A stretch of DNA of 34,972 nucleotides from JACKAN01 sp964502735 (GCA_964502735.1 CAZCYD010000028.1:1-34972); one strand, 5' to 3'. Shown: positions 8,144 through 16,869, counted from the stretch's first letter. Translations and numbers: made by a program. Notes: generated by a model not told the origin, from the sequence alone.

Positions 8144-9550
8144 CTACGGGCCCAGAATGTGGATATCTTGACTTTCAGTAAACTGGAGTTTCTCTCCTTT
8201 TGTTTCAAATTTGACTTCAATAAGCTTTTTATGCATGGATTTAAAGTGTTCTAAGTCAGTTTTAATAAAGAGATGAATCCATTTCTTTTTTTCACCATCA
8301 GTTACAGCTGGATTTTCTGGGGATATCAGAGTGAAGTTTGAATCAGGAAGGCTATAGGAAGTGATTACGCGCTTGGAGCTTTGATTTTGGATATGAACTT
8401 TAAAATGATTGATGAGTTCTTTTTTTCCATCCTGAGTCTCAACAAGCCTATAAGGCTGCTCGACGGCTCTGATTATACTGAAGGTTACGGGTTGGCGGTT
8501 AGCGAGTATAAAAAAGAATGCAACTGACAAAACTAATAAAATTACGCCGTACAAGGCCGTTCGAGGGCGTAGGTGTCGATCTGGTGAGCCTGCGATTGAG
8601 GATTCCGAAGCGTAGCGAATAAGGCCTTTCGGCTTATTAACCTTTTCCATAATTTCATCACAAGCATCTATACAAGCCGTGCAGGCTATGCACTCCATTT
8701 GTAGGCCGTTTCGAATGTCAATTCCGGTAGGACATACGGATACGCACCTGTAGCAGTTAATGCAGTCTCCAAGGTTTTCAGCCTCTTTATTTTCTTTGTT
8801 GCGTCGAGGTTCTCCACGTTGCGTGTCGTACAGAACAGCCATTGAGTTCTTATCCATAAGCACAGATTGAAATCTGCCATAGGGACACATGATGAGACAA
8901 AACTGTTCGCGAAACCAACCAAAATCAAACAGAATTATGGCTGTTGTAAAGCAGATTATTAAAAATGGAGTCCAATTTTCTTTTGGATTTTGTTGAACCA
9001 TTTCAAGTAATCGATCTGATCCAACAAAATAGGCTAGAAAACTATGAGTAATAATCAAGGATACGAATAAAAATAAGCTCCATTTAAGGTTTAGCTTTAC
9101 AAACTTTTTAAGGCTCATTGGGGCTTTGGCGAGTTGGCGTCGCTGTATATAGTTGCCCTCAACAAGGACTTCTATTCTGCGGAAAACACTTTCAATAAAT
9201 ACAGTTTGTGGGCAAGCCCACCCACACCAAACTCGACCCCAAATTGCCGTTACAAAGGACAATCCGACAAGAGACCCTGCGATTACAAAAAAAATAATGG
9301 GCGTGTCATGTGCCCAAAACGACAATCCAAAAATATTGAATTTCCGTTCTGGTAAATTAAGTAGAACCCATTGAGTTCCATTTACTTTGATCCAAGGTAG
9401 AATTAAAAAAAATAAGATAAATAGAGGGTGGATAATGTTGCGCCACTTCTTAAAAAAGCCGCTGACCTCTGCTGGATAAAGGTAGTTGCGATCTCCATAT
9501 TCATCAAGTGACGAAAGACGATCTAGGGGAACTTCTCTTGTGTCCTTCAT
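8144..9550 (-). CDS. ccoG: Cytochrome c oxidase accessory protein CcoG (FixG/RdxA family)
   Basis: CcoG is an inner-membrane iron-sulfur protein needed for copper handling during cbb3 oxidase assembly. The 468-residue sequence has the usual layout: several membrane spans in the first 215 residues with Cys109/Cys113 (WCGWACP) and Cys218/Cys222 (CLIMCPYGR), then two 4Fe-4S clusters (CINCYRCVSVCP, 263-274; CIACTACIDAC, 287-297), a last span at about 331-350 and a C-terminal immunoglobulin-like periplasmic domain. The start ATG has AAAGGA about ten bases upstream. It follows a terminator after ccoP, so it may have its own promoter, but it belongs functionally with the cco genes. The ccoH gene usually found beside it is not in the window. 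Confidence 0.95.
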   Translation of the reverse strand: MKDTREVPLDRLSSLDEYGDRNYLYPAEVSGFFKKWRNIIHPLFILFFLILPWIKVNGTQWVLLNLPERKFNIFGLSFWAHDTPIIFFVIAGSLVGLSFVTAIWGRVWCGWACPQTVFIESVFRRIEVLVEGNYIQRRQLAKAPMSLKKFVKLNLKWSLFLFVSLIITHSFLAYFVGSDRLLEMVQQNPKENWTPFLIICFTTAIILFDFGWFREQFCLIMCPYGRFQSVLMDKNSMAVLYDTQRGEPRRNKENKEAENLGDCINCYRCVSVCPTGIDIRNGLQMECIACTACIDACDEIMEKVNKPKGLIRYASESSIAGSPDRHLRPRTALYGVILLVLSVAFFFILANRQPVTFSIIRAVEQPYRLVETQDGKKELINHFKVHIQNQSSKRVITSYSLPDSNFTLISPENPAVTDGEKKKWIHLFIKTDLEHFKSMHKKLIEVKFETKGEKLQFTESQDIHILGP

Positions 9551-9600
9551 ATATATTCTGTCCTTTAAAAGACTATTAAAATGCGGAGGCTAAAATTAAT

Positions 9601-9634
9601 ATAAAAATAAGGGAGCCAGTAGAGATAGGCCCCC
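9601..9634 (-). terminator. Rho-independent terminator after ccoP
   Basis: Read on the minus strand, a seven-pair stem GGGGGCC/GGCTCCC (one G-T pair) with a ten-base loop is followed by TTATTTTTAT. It lies just after the ccoP stop codon and before ccoG, and probably ends most transcripts of the ccoI-S-NO-Q-P operon. Confidence 0.75.
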
Positions 9635-9642
9635 ACCGGGGT

Positions 9643-10215
9643 TTACTCCGCTTTGTTTCCCTCTGGTTTTTTTGCGTTAGGAGGGTTTGTGCCCCTTAGT
9701 GAAACAACGTATGCGGCAATGTTATTAGCCTCTTGGACAGAAACCATTTCTGCCCATGCAGGCATACCTTTATCGGGAACTCCCACATTTATAATGTGAA
9801 CAACGCTTTTTATGTCTCCAGCCCCATGAATCCAATAGTCGTCAGCCAAATTCGGTCCAATTAGGCCTTCTCCTTTCGATCCATGGCAGGCGGCGCACTT
9901 AGCTTGATAGGCCTTATCTCCGCTAGCGATAGCCTTTGGATCGCCGATTAAAGAGTTGAGATCAACTTCAGGAGCATCCGCACTTGTCGCTTTACTCGCT
10001 TTTCTCAAAGCCTCTATCTTTGCCATATCTTGTGCCAATTCGAGGTCTGAAGTCGAGCTTTGAGTGACTTCGTAGTGGAAATAGTAAATTCCGGCAAAAA
10101 TAATAGTCGCAAAAAAAGTGACAAGCCACCATGTTGGCATAGGATTGTCGAGCTCTTCAATCCCATCATAATTGTGATCCATTAAGAGAGGGTCTTGATC
10201 TGTTGGCTTATTCAT
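9643..10215 (-). CDS. ccoP: cbb3-type cytochrome c oxidase subunit III, one-heme form
   Basis: This membrane-anchored cytochrome c passes electrons to the oxidase core. The 190-residue protein has an N-terminal segment with PMPTWW leading into one membrane span (about 28-46), a linker, and a single cytochrome c domain with CAACH at 107-111 and the axial Met in KGMPAW (Met151). Classical CcoP proteins are about 300 residues with two heme domains; this one has only one, a short form also found in other lineages. AGGAGG precedes the ATG, and the start overlaps the end of ccoQ by eight bases. A Lys/Pro-rich tail follows the heme domain. A terminator lies downstream. Confidence 0.9.
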   Translation of the reverse strand: MNKPTDQDPLLMDHNYDGIEELDNPMPTWWLVTFFATIIFAGIYYFHYEVTQSSTSDLELAQDMAKIEALRKASKATSADAPEVDLNSLIGDPKAIASGDKAYQAKCAACHGSKGEGLIGPNLADDYWIHGAGDIKSVVHIINVGVPDKGMPAWAEMVSVQEANNIAAYVVSLRGTNPPNAKKPEGNKAE

Positions 10216-10378
10216 GATTTTCCTCCTTTAAAGGGGCTTGAGCATACTGATCGTATAAGGGTTTTGCAGACTTTCTGTAAGTCCAAAAAATCATTCCGAT
10301 AAAAGTAAAAAGAAATAGAAAGAAGGCAATAGCCATCAATTCCATTGCTGGAAAGTGTTGAAGTCCCTCTTGTTTCAT
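10208..10378 (-). CDS. ccoQ: cbb3 oxidase small subunit CcoQ/FixQ
   Basis: The product has 56 residues: a short soluble lead (MKQEGLQHFPAMELMA), one membrane span of about 20 residues (AFFLFLFTFIGMIFW), a TYRK boundary and an acidic tail. The size, topology and position between the ccoNO fusion and ccoP identify CcoQ, which stabilises the oxidase complex. Its ATG overlaps the ccoNO stop codon (ATGA, 10375-10378), with GGGAGG eight to nine bases upstream. Its end overlaps the ccoP start. Confidence 0.85.
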   Translation of the reverse strand: MKQEGLQHFPAMELMAIAFFLFLFTFIGMIFWTYRKSAKPLYDQYAQAPLKEENHE

Positions 10379-12486
10379 TTTTCACCTCCCTTTTGACCTA
10401 GGGCTTGGAGGTAGGCGATAAGAGCTACAATCTCCTTATTTTTGAGATCTTCTTGCGCTCCCTCTTCTTTAAGTCTCTCAACAATAGTTTCTGCTTCACT
10501 CATGGCGTAAACATCGGCGTTGGCAACTTGGGCATCAGAGTAGGGAACACCTAACATTTTCATTACAGAGAATTTTTTTCTTAAGCTGTAGAAGTCAATT
10601 TCCTTATGGAATAACCATGGATAGCTGGGCATTAGAGACTTTTGCACCACCTCTCTTGGATCTTTCATATGTTTCAGATGCCAAAGATCTGGATACTTTT
10701 TGCCGATTCTTGAGAGGTCAGGACCTGTGCGTTTTGATCCCCATTGAAAGGGTCTGTCGTACATAGAATGCTCTATAGTCGAGGGCTCTCCAAACCTAAG
10801 TACGTCAGAAGGCATCTTGCGAATCATTTGTGAGTGGCAAACATAACATCCTTCCTTGATGTAGACATCTCGGCCAGCAAGCTCTAAGGGAGACCATGGT
10901 TCTACATGGTTATCAGCAGAAACATAATTGTGCATATTGAGTGTAGGTACGATTTCAATTACGGACCCTACAATAATGGCTAAGGTGGCTAACACGGTAA
11001 AAGTCATAGCCATGCCTTCGAGTTTTCTATGGCCACTTTCATTTTCTTCATTTGGATAGTAGGCCTTCTCAGGTACGGCAATTTTAACGACTTCACCTTT
11101 AGAGTCTCTAACCGTTTTAATAATGTTGTAGATCATTACACAAAAGCCAGCAAAGAAAAGTAACCCACCAAGTATTCTCACGTGGTACAGAGGGACTATG
11201 GCCATTATGGTTTCGATAAAATCAGGATAAACAAGCTGTCCGTTTTCATCTAAGGCTCTCCACATCATTCCTTGTGTGAAACCTGCGGCAAGCATCGAAG
11301 AGTAATAAAACACAATACCCAAAAGACCTAACCAGAAGTGAGCATTGGCTAGTTTTACGCTATAAAGTTTAGTGTCAAAGAGTTTAGGAATAAGGTAATA
11401 AATCATTCCAAAGGCCATAAACCCATTCCAACCAAGGGCACCGGCGTGAACATGGGCAATAATCCAATCTGTATAGTGTCCGAGTGAGTTAACGGCTTTA
11501 ATTGAAAGAAGTGGGCCTTCAAAAGTCGACATACCGTAAAAGGTTACAGCAGTAACAAGAAATTTAACGATGGGGTCTGTTCTGAGTAAGTGCCAACACC
11601 CACGGAGAGTCAGAAGCCCATTAATCATGCCCCCCCAGCTTGGCGCCCATAACATAACACTAAATATGACTCCCATAGTTTGCAACCAATCTGGCATTGC
11701 CGTATTCAAGAGATGATGAGGGCCAGCCCAGATGTAAATAAATATGAGTGCCCAAAAGTGGATGATGGAAAGTCTATAGCTGTAAATGGGTCTATTTACA
11801 GCTTTGGGTATAAAATAATACATTAAACCTAGAAAAGGAGTTGTCAAAAAGAAAGCCACGGCATTGTGACCGTACCACCATTGAACAAGTGCATCTTGTA
11901 TACCGGCGTAGACAGGGTAGCTTTTAAAAAAACTCACTGGAATTTCTATGGAGTTAAAGATATGTAAGACTGCAACGGTAATAAATGTGGCGATATAAAA
12001 CCATAGGGCCACATACATATGCTTTTCTCTTCTTTTGTAAAGAGTCATCAAAAAATTGATACCAAAAACCACCCAAATAACAGCAATTGCAATATCGATT
12101 GGCCATTCAAGCTCAGCGTATTCTTTGCTTTGGGAGAATCCCAATGGAAGGGTAATAGCCGCTGCAACAATAATGGCTTGCCAGCCCCAAAAATGAATTT
12201 TGCTCAAAGCGTCCGAATACATTCTTATTCTTGTTAATCTTTGAGTGGAATAATAGATGCCGGCAAATATTGTGTTTCCGGCAAAGGCAAAAATTGCGGC
12301 ATTTGTATGAAGAGGTCTTAGGCGGCCGAAGGTAAACCACTCCAAATTGAGGTTAGCTTGCCAAAATGCCATTTGCAGAGCCGCGATCACTCCCAGCAAG
12401 AAGGCCACTCCTGCCCATAGCATAGTGGCATAGATAAATAATTTGACTATGTCGTCGTCGTAAGTTTTTTGTTGATTATTGTTCAT
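10375..12486 (-). CDS. ccoNO: cbb3-type cytochrome c oxidase, fused subunits I and II (CcoN-CcoO)
   Basis: This is the catalytic core that reduces oxygen at low concentration and pumps protons. In 703 residues it joins CcoN (about 1-465; about 12 membrane spans) to CcoO (about 485-703). Heme and copper ligands are visible: His60 (RPLHTN), His207 (WWYGHN), His257-His258 (AGPHHL), His345/His347 (AHVHAGALGWNG), and Tyr251 in YIWAGP as the likely cross-linked tyrosine. CcoO contributes one span, heme site CYVCH (547-551) and an axial Met in LMPSYPW. The fusion is in frame with no internal stop and no start signal at the junction, so it is a real gene fusion; similar fusions are known in other bacteria. 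AAAGGA precedes the ATG, which overlaps the ccoS end. Confidence 0.95.
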   Translation of the reverse strand: MNNNQQKTYDDDIVKLFIYATMLWAGVAFLLGVIAALQMAFWQANLNLEWFTFGRLRPLHTNAAIFAFAGNTIFAGIYYSTQRLTRIRMYSDALSKIHFWGWQAIIVAAAITLPLGFSQSKEYAELEWPIDIAIAVIWVVFGINFLMTLYKRREKHMYVALWFYIATFITVAVLHIFNSIEIPVSFFKSYPVYAGIQDALVQWWYGHNAVAFFLTTPFLGLMYYFIPKAVNRPIYSYRLSIIHFWALIFIYIWAGPHHLLNTAMPDWLQTMGVIFSVMLWAPSWGGMINGLLTLRGCWHLLRTDPIVKFLVTAVTFYGMSTFEGPLLSIKAVNSLGHYTDWIIAHVHAGALGWNGFMAFGMIYYLIPKLFDTKLYSVKLANAHFWLGLLGIVFYYSSMLAAGFTQGMMWRALDENGQLVYPDFIETIMAIVPLYHVRILGGLLFFAGFCVMIYNIIKTVRDSKGEVVKIAVPEKAYYPNEENESGHRKLEGMAMTFTVLATLAIIVGSVIEIVPTLNMHNYVSADNHVEPWSPLELAGRDVYIKEGCYVCHSQMIRKMPSDVLRFGEPSTIEHSMYDRPFQWGSKRTGPDLSRIGKKYPDLWHLKHMKDPREVVQKSLMPSYPWLFHKEIDFYSLRKKFSVMKMLGVPYSDAQVANADVYAMSEAETIVERLKEEGAQEDLKNKEIVALIAYLQALGQKGGEK

Positions 12487-12643
12487 CTATCTTTTCCTTT
12501 ATTTGTTTATCTTCTAATAAAATTTCATACTGTGGCGTTACTAAGTCGTCAAACTGACCTCGCTTTACGGCCCAAATATACAGCCCCAAAAAAAATATAC
12601 CTAAAATTAAAGATGCAGGAATCATTATCAGTAGTGCGTTCAT
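12476..12643 (-). CDS. ccoS: cbb3 oxidase maturation protein CcoS
   Basis: The product has 55 residues: MNALLIMIPASLILGIFF, then WAVKRGQFDDL and a charged tail. IPASLxL plus WAVxxGQFDDL is the CcoS signature: one membrane span followed by a short cytoplasmic motif. CcoS is required for cofactor insertion into cbb3 oxidase. Its ATG overlaps the ccoI stop codon (ATGA at 12640-12643), and its end overlaps the ccoNO start by 11 bases, so translation is probably coupled along the operon. Confidence 0.93.
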   Translation of the reverse strand: MNALLIMIPASLILGIFFLGLYIWAVKRGQFDDLVTPQYEILLEDKQIKEKIDEQ

Positions 12644-14832
12644 GATTGAGACACCTGCGATATAATGGGTTTTGCAGTGTTTTGTCGTTTATTCATTCCA
12701 TAGAGTGTTGTTGAAAGAACAAATAAGCTACTCGCAGGCATAAGAAGGGCTGCCGTGAGTGGATTAATGAACCCCAATATTGCTGCTGTGGCACCCACAA
12801 TATTGTAGACTGCGGAAAACCACAAATGACTGCGGACAGTCTTTTCAAACATTTGACTTATTGAAAGTAAGTGAAGGAGTTGATGTACGCCTTGTTGAGT
12901 AAAATATATTTTTGCAGCTTTAAGACTGGCTGCCATGCTTCCCTTTACAGCAATGCCTATATTGGCCTTTGCTAGGGCCGCGGCATCGTTTGCTCCATCG
13001 CCAACCATCGCCGTATTTGGTAAATTTTGAATAAAGTTGACCTTTTCTTCTGGGGAAAATCGTGCTCGAACATTTTGGGGGTCAATGCCCACTTGTTTTG
13101 CAACATGGGTAACAGTTTGGAGGTTGTCGCCGGACACTAAATAGAGTCTGAATTGGCTGGCCAGTTTTTCTATTATGTGGGTGGAGCCTGTTAAAATTTG
13201 ATCGCCAAATTTAAATATAGCCACCAGTTCGCTATTTTTGTAGTAGCCAATCCTTGTGAAGACTTCATGGCAGTCCTTATCTTCAGGAGCCGACCGTAGC
13301 TCGTAGAAGTCTCCCTTGAAATGAGCTTGAACTCCAACTCCAAAAACTTCCTTCCAAGATTCTAAATTGATGTTTTCATGAGGGGCTCCGCAACGAGTTT
13401 CCTCAAAGTGTTGAACAATACTCTTTGCAATAGGATGGCGGGCCCTTTTTTCGAGTTGGACGATTATACTCTTATCAAAAGCTGATAGGGGTGTAATTTC
13501 CTGAAGGTCGACCAGGTCAAACTTGCCTTCGGTTAGTGTGCCGGTCTTGTCAAAAACAAAATTTTCTATTTTAGACAACTCGTGAAGGGCGTTTCCGTCT
13601 TTGATGATAATGCCTTTTTTACTGGCATTTATTAATCCAATACTTTGAGTTAAGGGGACGGCTAGAGCCAGAGCGCAGGGGCAGGCTAATATCGACAAGG
13701 CTAAGGCTCTTTGAACACCCTCGCTAAAGTCAGAAAAACTAAAAAAAAGAAGAAGAGATAGAGCCAGACCAATAATTGCAAGAGTAAAGATTCTAGCAAC
13801 TTGGTTAAGTTGAGATGTAAGAGGGGTTTCATTTTGCAAATTTTGATTTAAAGTATTGAGGATTTTGCCGATGCGGGTGTTCTCACCAATAGATGAAACG
13901 CAGACATCTACGGAGTCTGATAGAACCTGATATCCAGCATAAACAGGACTTGGAGTTTCAAATGCCTGTGGTTTGGGCTCACCTGTGAGAACAGCCGTAT
14001 TTAAGAAAACTGTGGAACTCAGGAGTTTGCCGTCTGCAGGGAGGCTTTGCTTTTTGAGTACTCGTATGATATCGCCAGGCTTGAGTGTTTTAACAGAGCG
14101 CTCTTCATATCTGTTGAGGTTGGGTATCCAAGTTAAAATAGAAGTTTCTAGCAGAAGCGGGTTGAGATAGTTTGTATTGAGAAACTTTTGTTGAATTCTA
14201 TTTAGAAAGTAGCGGCTTGAAAGTAAAAGCAATAGAAGCATGGCCATTGAGTCGAAATAGACATGTCCATTCCCCTGAAAGAGGTTTGCCAAGCTAAAGG
14301 TTGTTCCAAGAATGATAGCCGTGATGATTGTAAGGTCGATATTGATGGTGCGAGCTTTCGCGAACGAGATTAGGCTTTTCCAAAAAGGTTGAGCGCTATA
14401 GGTTAAGATGGGTAGGAATAATAAGAAACCTAGCCAATCAAACTTAATAGCGTATTCCAAAGTGGCACCAGCGTAGTTGGCCGAAGAGAGGAGCATAATA
14501 TTGCCTGTTGAAGCGGCGGCAACACCCAGGCCAATCAGGGCTCTGCGGTTGGATTTCTTTTGTAAAGCCTCAGCTTCAGATTCTTTTTTCAGAGCTTGAA
14601 GTTCAAATCCTAACCCTTCAATTTTACTGGCAAAATCAGACACCTTTAGGATGGTTTTATCTATAGAGACGCGAAGCTGTCGGTTGCTCATATTGACTTG
14701 GACGGCGCGGACGCCCGCAGTGGAGTCTCTCAGTTTGTAGATTTTGGAAAGGCAGCCTTGGCACTTAACGCCCTCGATGTGAAAGCGATAGTCCTCGCCT
14801 TCCAAGTGATCAAGATGAGAAAAGGTTCCCAC
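12640..14832 (-). CDS. ccoI: Copper-transporting P1B-type ATPase CcoI (FixI)
   Basis: This inner-membrane ATPase exports copper for the CuB site of cbb3 oxidase. The 730 residues show an N-terminal heavy-metal domain with CQGC (24-27), a first set of membrane spans, TGEP (283-286), the metal-binding CPC in LACPCALALAVP (384-386), DKTGT with the phosphorylated Asp428, the RHPIAKS motif and GDGANDAAAL, then two final spans. I chose the GTG at 14832 because GGGAG lies nine bases upstream and no ATG fits. It is the first gene of ccoI-S-NO-Q-P, an order different from the usual ccoNOQP-GHIS, so assembly factors are made first. A 16-base motif shared with fadD lies 30 bases upstream. Confidence 0.93.
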   Translation of the reverse strand: MGTFSHLDHLEGEDYRFHIEGVKCQGCLSKIYKLRDSTAGVRAVQVNMSNRQLRVSIDKTILKVSDFASKIEGLGFELQALKKESEAEALQKKSNRRALIGLGVAAASTGNIMLLSSANYAGATLEYAIKFDWLGFLLFLPILTYSAQPFWKSLISFAKARTINIDLTIITAIILGTTFSLANLFQGNGHVYFDSMAMLLLLLLSSRYFLNRIQQKFLNTNYLNPLLLETSILTWIPNLNRYEERSVKTLKPGDIIRVLKKQSLPADGKLLSSTVFLNTAVLTGEPKPQAFETPSPVYAGYQVLSDSVDVCVSSIGENTRIGKILNTLNQNLQNETPLTSQLNQVARIFTLAIIGLALSLLLFFSFSDFSEGVQRALALSILACPCALALAVPLTQSIGLINASKKGIIIKDGNALHELSKIENFVFDKTGTLTEGKFDLVDLQEITPLSAFDKSIIVQLEKRARHPIAKSIVQHFEETRCGAPHENINLESWKEVFGVGVQAHFKGDFYELRSAPEDKDCHEVFTRIGYYKNSELVAIFKFGDQILTGSTHIIEKLASQFRLYLVSGDNLQTVTHVAKQVGIDPQNVRARFSPEEKVNFIQNLPNTAMVGDGANDAAALAKANIGIAVKGSMAASLKAAKIYFTQQGVHQLLHLLSISQMFEKTVRSHLWFSAVYNIVGATAAILGFINPLTAALLMPASSLFVLSTTLYGMNKRQNTAKPIISQVSQS

Positions 14833-14861
14833 TTATGTCAGCTCCCACTTAATGTCCGCCA

Positions 14862-14877
14862 AATTAATGATGTCAAT
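14862..14877 (-). promoter_or_regulatory. Shared motif upstream of ccoI
   Basis: On the minus strand this reads ATTGACATCATTAATT. Fifteen of 16 bases match the element at 22329-22344 upstream of fadD, and both lie 30-32 bases before the chosen start codon on the same strand. The left 12 bases form a near-palindrome (ATTGAY-ATCATT). It is a candidate operator; the regulator is unknown. Confidence 0.4.
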
Positions 14878-14926
14878 GTTATATTTTCATAATTAGCAGT
14901 ATTTAAATAAATATTTAAGCTTTTTT

Positions 14927-14940
14927 TTAGAAGGTTCTAA
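14927..14940. promoter_or_regulatory. 14-bp palindrome between ccoI and the FKBP gene
   Basis: TTAGAAGGTTCTAA is a dyad (TTAGAA, two-base spacer, TTCTAA) beside a run of eight T. It lies in the 242-bp divergent region 14833-15074. It could be an operator; no matching regulator is identifiable. Confidence 0.3.
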
Positions 14941-15002
14941 TTTCATTAATATTTAGACGATAGATATAAGAAAAAAAATAACGGGTATGTCTTTACTCGA
15001 TC

Positions 15003-15050
15003 TTGACCTGAGTACTTTCAAAGACTAGCGTAATGGCTCAGTCTTTGAAA
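15003..15050 (+). promoter_or_regulatory. Candidate promoter and inverted repeat before the FKBP gene
   Basis: TTGACC (15003-15008) and TAGCGT (15026-15031) are 17 bases apart, a fair sigma-70-type pair with a weak -10. A perfect 11-bp inverted repeat, TTTCAAAGACT (15016-15026) and AGTCTTTGAAA (15040-15050), overlaps the -10 and the expected start of transcription. It could be an operator or a 5' hairpin in the mRNA. The gene starts at 15075 after AAGGAG. Confidence 0.4.
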
Positions 15051-15074
15051 ATGTTAACAGACTAAGGAGCTGCA

Positions 15075-15737
15075 ATGAGAATTACATTAATAGCAATTTT
15101 GAGCTTAGCTTTTCTAGCTTGTGAGAAAAAAGTCAATTTGGATAACGATAAAGCCAGGTACAGTTATGCTGTCGGACAGCAGATTGGACGAAATATGAAG
15201 AGTCAGAATATTGAGCTGGATGAGGCTGCATTCTCTCTTGCCATTAGGCACCAACTCAAAGGTGAAAAGGGAATGTTAACAGAGGAAGAAACGAGAAAGG
15301 CTCTTTCAAATATGGCAGAAAGCCGTAATAAAGTGAGAAGAGAAGAGGCTGAAAAAAATAAAAAAGAAGGATCTGAATTCTTAGAAAAAAATAAAAGCAA
15401 GAATGGAATTAAAGCTACAGCATCTGGCTTGCAATACGAAATTTTAACAGAAGGAAAGGGCAAGAAACCTAAAGCGGAAAGTAATGTTAAAGTTCACTAC
15501 AAAGGGACCCTTATTGATGGCACTGAGTTTGATAGCTCCTATGAGAGAAACTCTCCTGCTGAGTTCCCTGTTAATCGAGTTATTCCCGGATGGACAGAAG
15601 CTCTTCAGCTAATGCCTGTTGGATCAAAGTGGAAGCTTTATATCCCTTCTGATTTGGCTTATGGAGAGTCTGGTCGCCCCAGCATTCCTCCTAACTCCGT
15701 TTTAATATTTGAAGTCGAACTTCTAGAAATTATGTAA
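15075..15737 (+). CDS. FKBP-type peptidyl-prolyl isomerase lipoprotein (FkpA/Mip-like)
   Basis: The enzyme speeds cis-trans isomerisation of proline bonds and helps fold exported proteins. The 220-residue product has a short lipoprotein signal ending LAFLAC (Cys16), an N-terminal helical dimerisation region (YAVGQQIGRNMKSQ, typical of FkpA/Mip), a charged linker helix rich in Lys/Glu, and a C-terminal FKBP domain from about 120: VKVHYKGTLIDGTEFDSSY, VIPGWTEALQLMPVGSKW, IPSDLAYG and IPPNSVLIFEVELL, all canonical. AAGGAG is five bases before the ATG. It is divergent from ccoI and stands alone. The lipid anchor places it at a membrane facing the periplasm. Confidence 0.92.
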   Translation: MRITLIAILSLAFLACEKKVNLDNDKARYSYAVGQQIGRNMKSQNIELDEAAFSLAIRHQLKGEKGMLTEEETRKALSNMAESRNKVRREEAEKNKKEGSEFLEKNKSKNGIKATASGLQYEILTEGKGKKPKAESNVKVHYKGTLIDGTEFDSSYERNSPAEFPVNRVIPGWTEALQLMPVGSKWKLYIPSDLAYGESGRPSIPPNSVLIFEVELLEIM

Positions 15738-15742
15738 TCTCT

Positions 15743-15778
15743 TTAACCAAATGTGTTTAGTTCAATGTGTTTGGTTAA
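15743..15778. terminator. Candidate hairpin terminator
   Basis: TTAACCAAA (15743-15751) and TTTGGTTAA (15770-15778) are perfectly complementary with an 18-base loop, directly after the FKBP gene and before a convergent gene. There is no strong T-tract. The loop and right stem also carry a near-direct repeat of AATGTGTTT. It is a weak call. Confidence 0.35.
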
Positions 15779-15836
15779 TTGCATAGGATTAAGCTTGGAT
15801 AGCACACGTAAGATAGCATGAAATGGAGAGCTCAGT

Positions 15837-16829
15837 TTACAACACTACTAGAGCTTTGGTTTTAAGCTCTAGTAGTGTCGGGTAGTGGTCTGATGGGAGC
15901 TGATTTCTTTCCTCTAAGGTTTTTGGGGTTGAGATGACTCTGTTGTTATTGTCTTTAAAGTGACAGATTTTTGCAGCCTTAATTAGTTGTGCAAATTTTT
16001 TGTCCAAGAATATGTAGTCTATATGGACGGGAACTGGGCGATTGAGTGAGTTAAAAACAATCTGCGTAAACAGAGGTTCTGTGGGTGGGTCAGGTAGCAA
16101 GTCAAAGACGTTCTCGAGGCTTGTTTCTTGATAGATGGGTGCAAATTCGGGTTCTAACCTTGATCTGTTGGCTTGACCGTTAAAGTCTCCGGCCAGCAGA
16201 ATGGGTATTTTCTCGTTGGTCTCCTCTAAGATTTCTTTATATATATCTATTAAAGTTCTAACCTCAGCCGTTCTCCTTTTGCGTCCGTCGAGATCAACAT
16301 TGTCGGGGTCTAGTTTTGACTTTAGGTGGACCCCAAGAATCACGAGTTCAAGCTTTGGCCTTTGTTTGTGAAAAATTCTGAGTTCAGCCACGTCGCGGGA
16401 GAAATAATGACTCTTCTTGCCGCTTTGAATTTCATGTTCGTAAAGAAAGTTTATGGGTCTTTCCTTGTGGCTGAATAGTAGAAAGTCATAGGGGAGCGAC
16501 TTTTTTACGAGAAAGCCAACGTCTATGCCTCTGTTTGAGTTGCCTTCTATTAATTGAACATCAAATTCTCCATTTAGGAAAAGCTCATTAAAGCGGGTCA
16601 GAGACTCGACTCCGCCAACCTCGCAAAGGCAGAGTATGTCGGGGTTGTGTTCGATTATAATTGCTGCAATATCTTTGATTTTTTGAAGTGGTTTTAGCTT
16701 TGAAGTAGAAAACGTAAGAGATTGCCACTCATTTTCGCTGATATGTGGCCAATTCTTTGGTAAATCTTTGTCCAAGTGTAAAAAAAAATTTTCGAGATTA
16801 AATTGCATCAATCGGATAGACATATTCAT
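15837..16829 (-). CDS. Endonuclease/exonuclease/phosphatase family protein
   Basis: This is a metal-dependent phosphodiesterase fold of the DNase I/exonuclease III superfamily. Family residues are visible in order: QFNLENFF (Asn), LCLCEVGG (Glu), GVHLKSK (His), AGDFNG (Asp and Asn), HIDYIFLD (Asp) and the final SDHYP (Asp-His). The substrate is unknown; no signal peptide is seen, so it is probably cytoplasmic. The frame opens at an ATG at 16850, but that is only 19 bases from the divergent aminopeptidase start, and the domain begins at MSIRLMQFN, so ATG 16829 (or 16823) is preferred; none has a clear Shine-Dalgarno. From 16829 the product is 330 residues. Confidence 0.8.
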   Translation of the reverse strand: MNMSIRLMQFNLENFFLHLDKDLPKNWPHISENEWQSLTFSTSKLKPLQKIKDIAAIIIEHNPDILCLCEVGGVESLTRFNELFLNGEFDVQLIEGNSNRGIDVGFLVKKSLPYDFLLFSHKERPINFLYEHEIQSGKKSHYFSRDVAELRIFHKQRPKLELVILGVHLKSKLDPDNVDLDGRKRRTAEVRTLIDIYKEILEETNEKIPILLAGDFNGQANRSRLEPEFAPIYQETSLENVFDLLPDPPTEPLFTQIVFNSLNRPVPVHIDYIFLDKKFAQLIKAAKICHFKDNNNRVISTPKTLEERNQLPSDHYPTLLELKTKALVVL

Positions 16830-16869
16830 AAGGCTAAAATAGTATACCATGGAAACAGAGGGGAAAGAA

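Noticed and set aside
14871..14876. TTGACA as the ccoI -35 box, or an FNR box for the cco operon
   Set aside because: A -10 at 16-17 bases would place the transcript start at about the Shine-Dalgarno itself, and the sequence lacks the TTGAT-N4-ATCAA layout. It is better explained as part of the motif shared with fadD.
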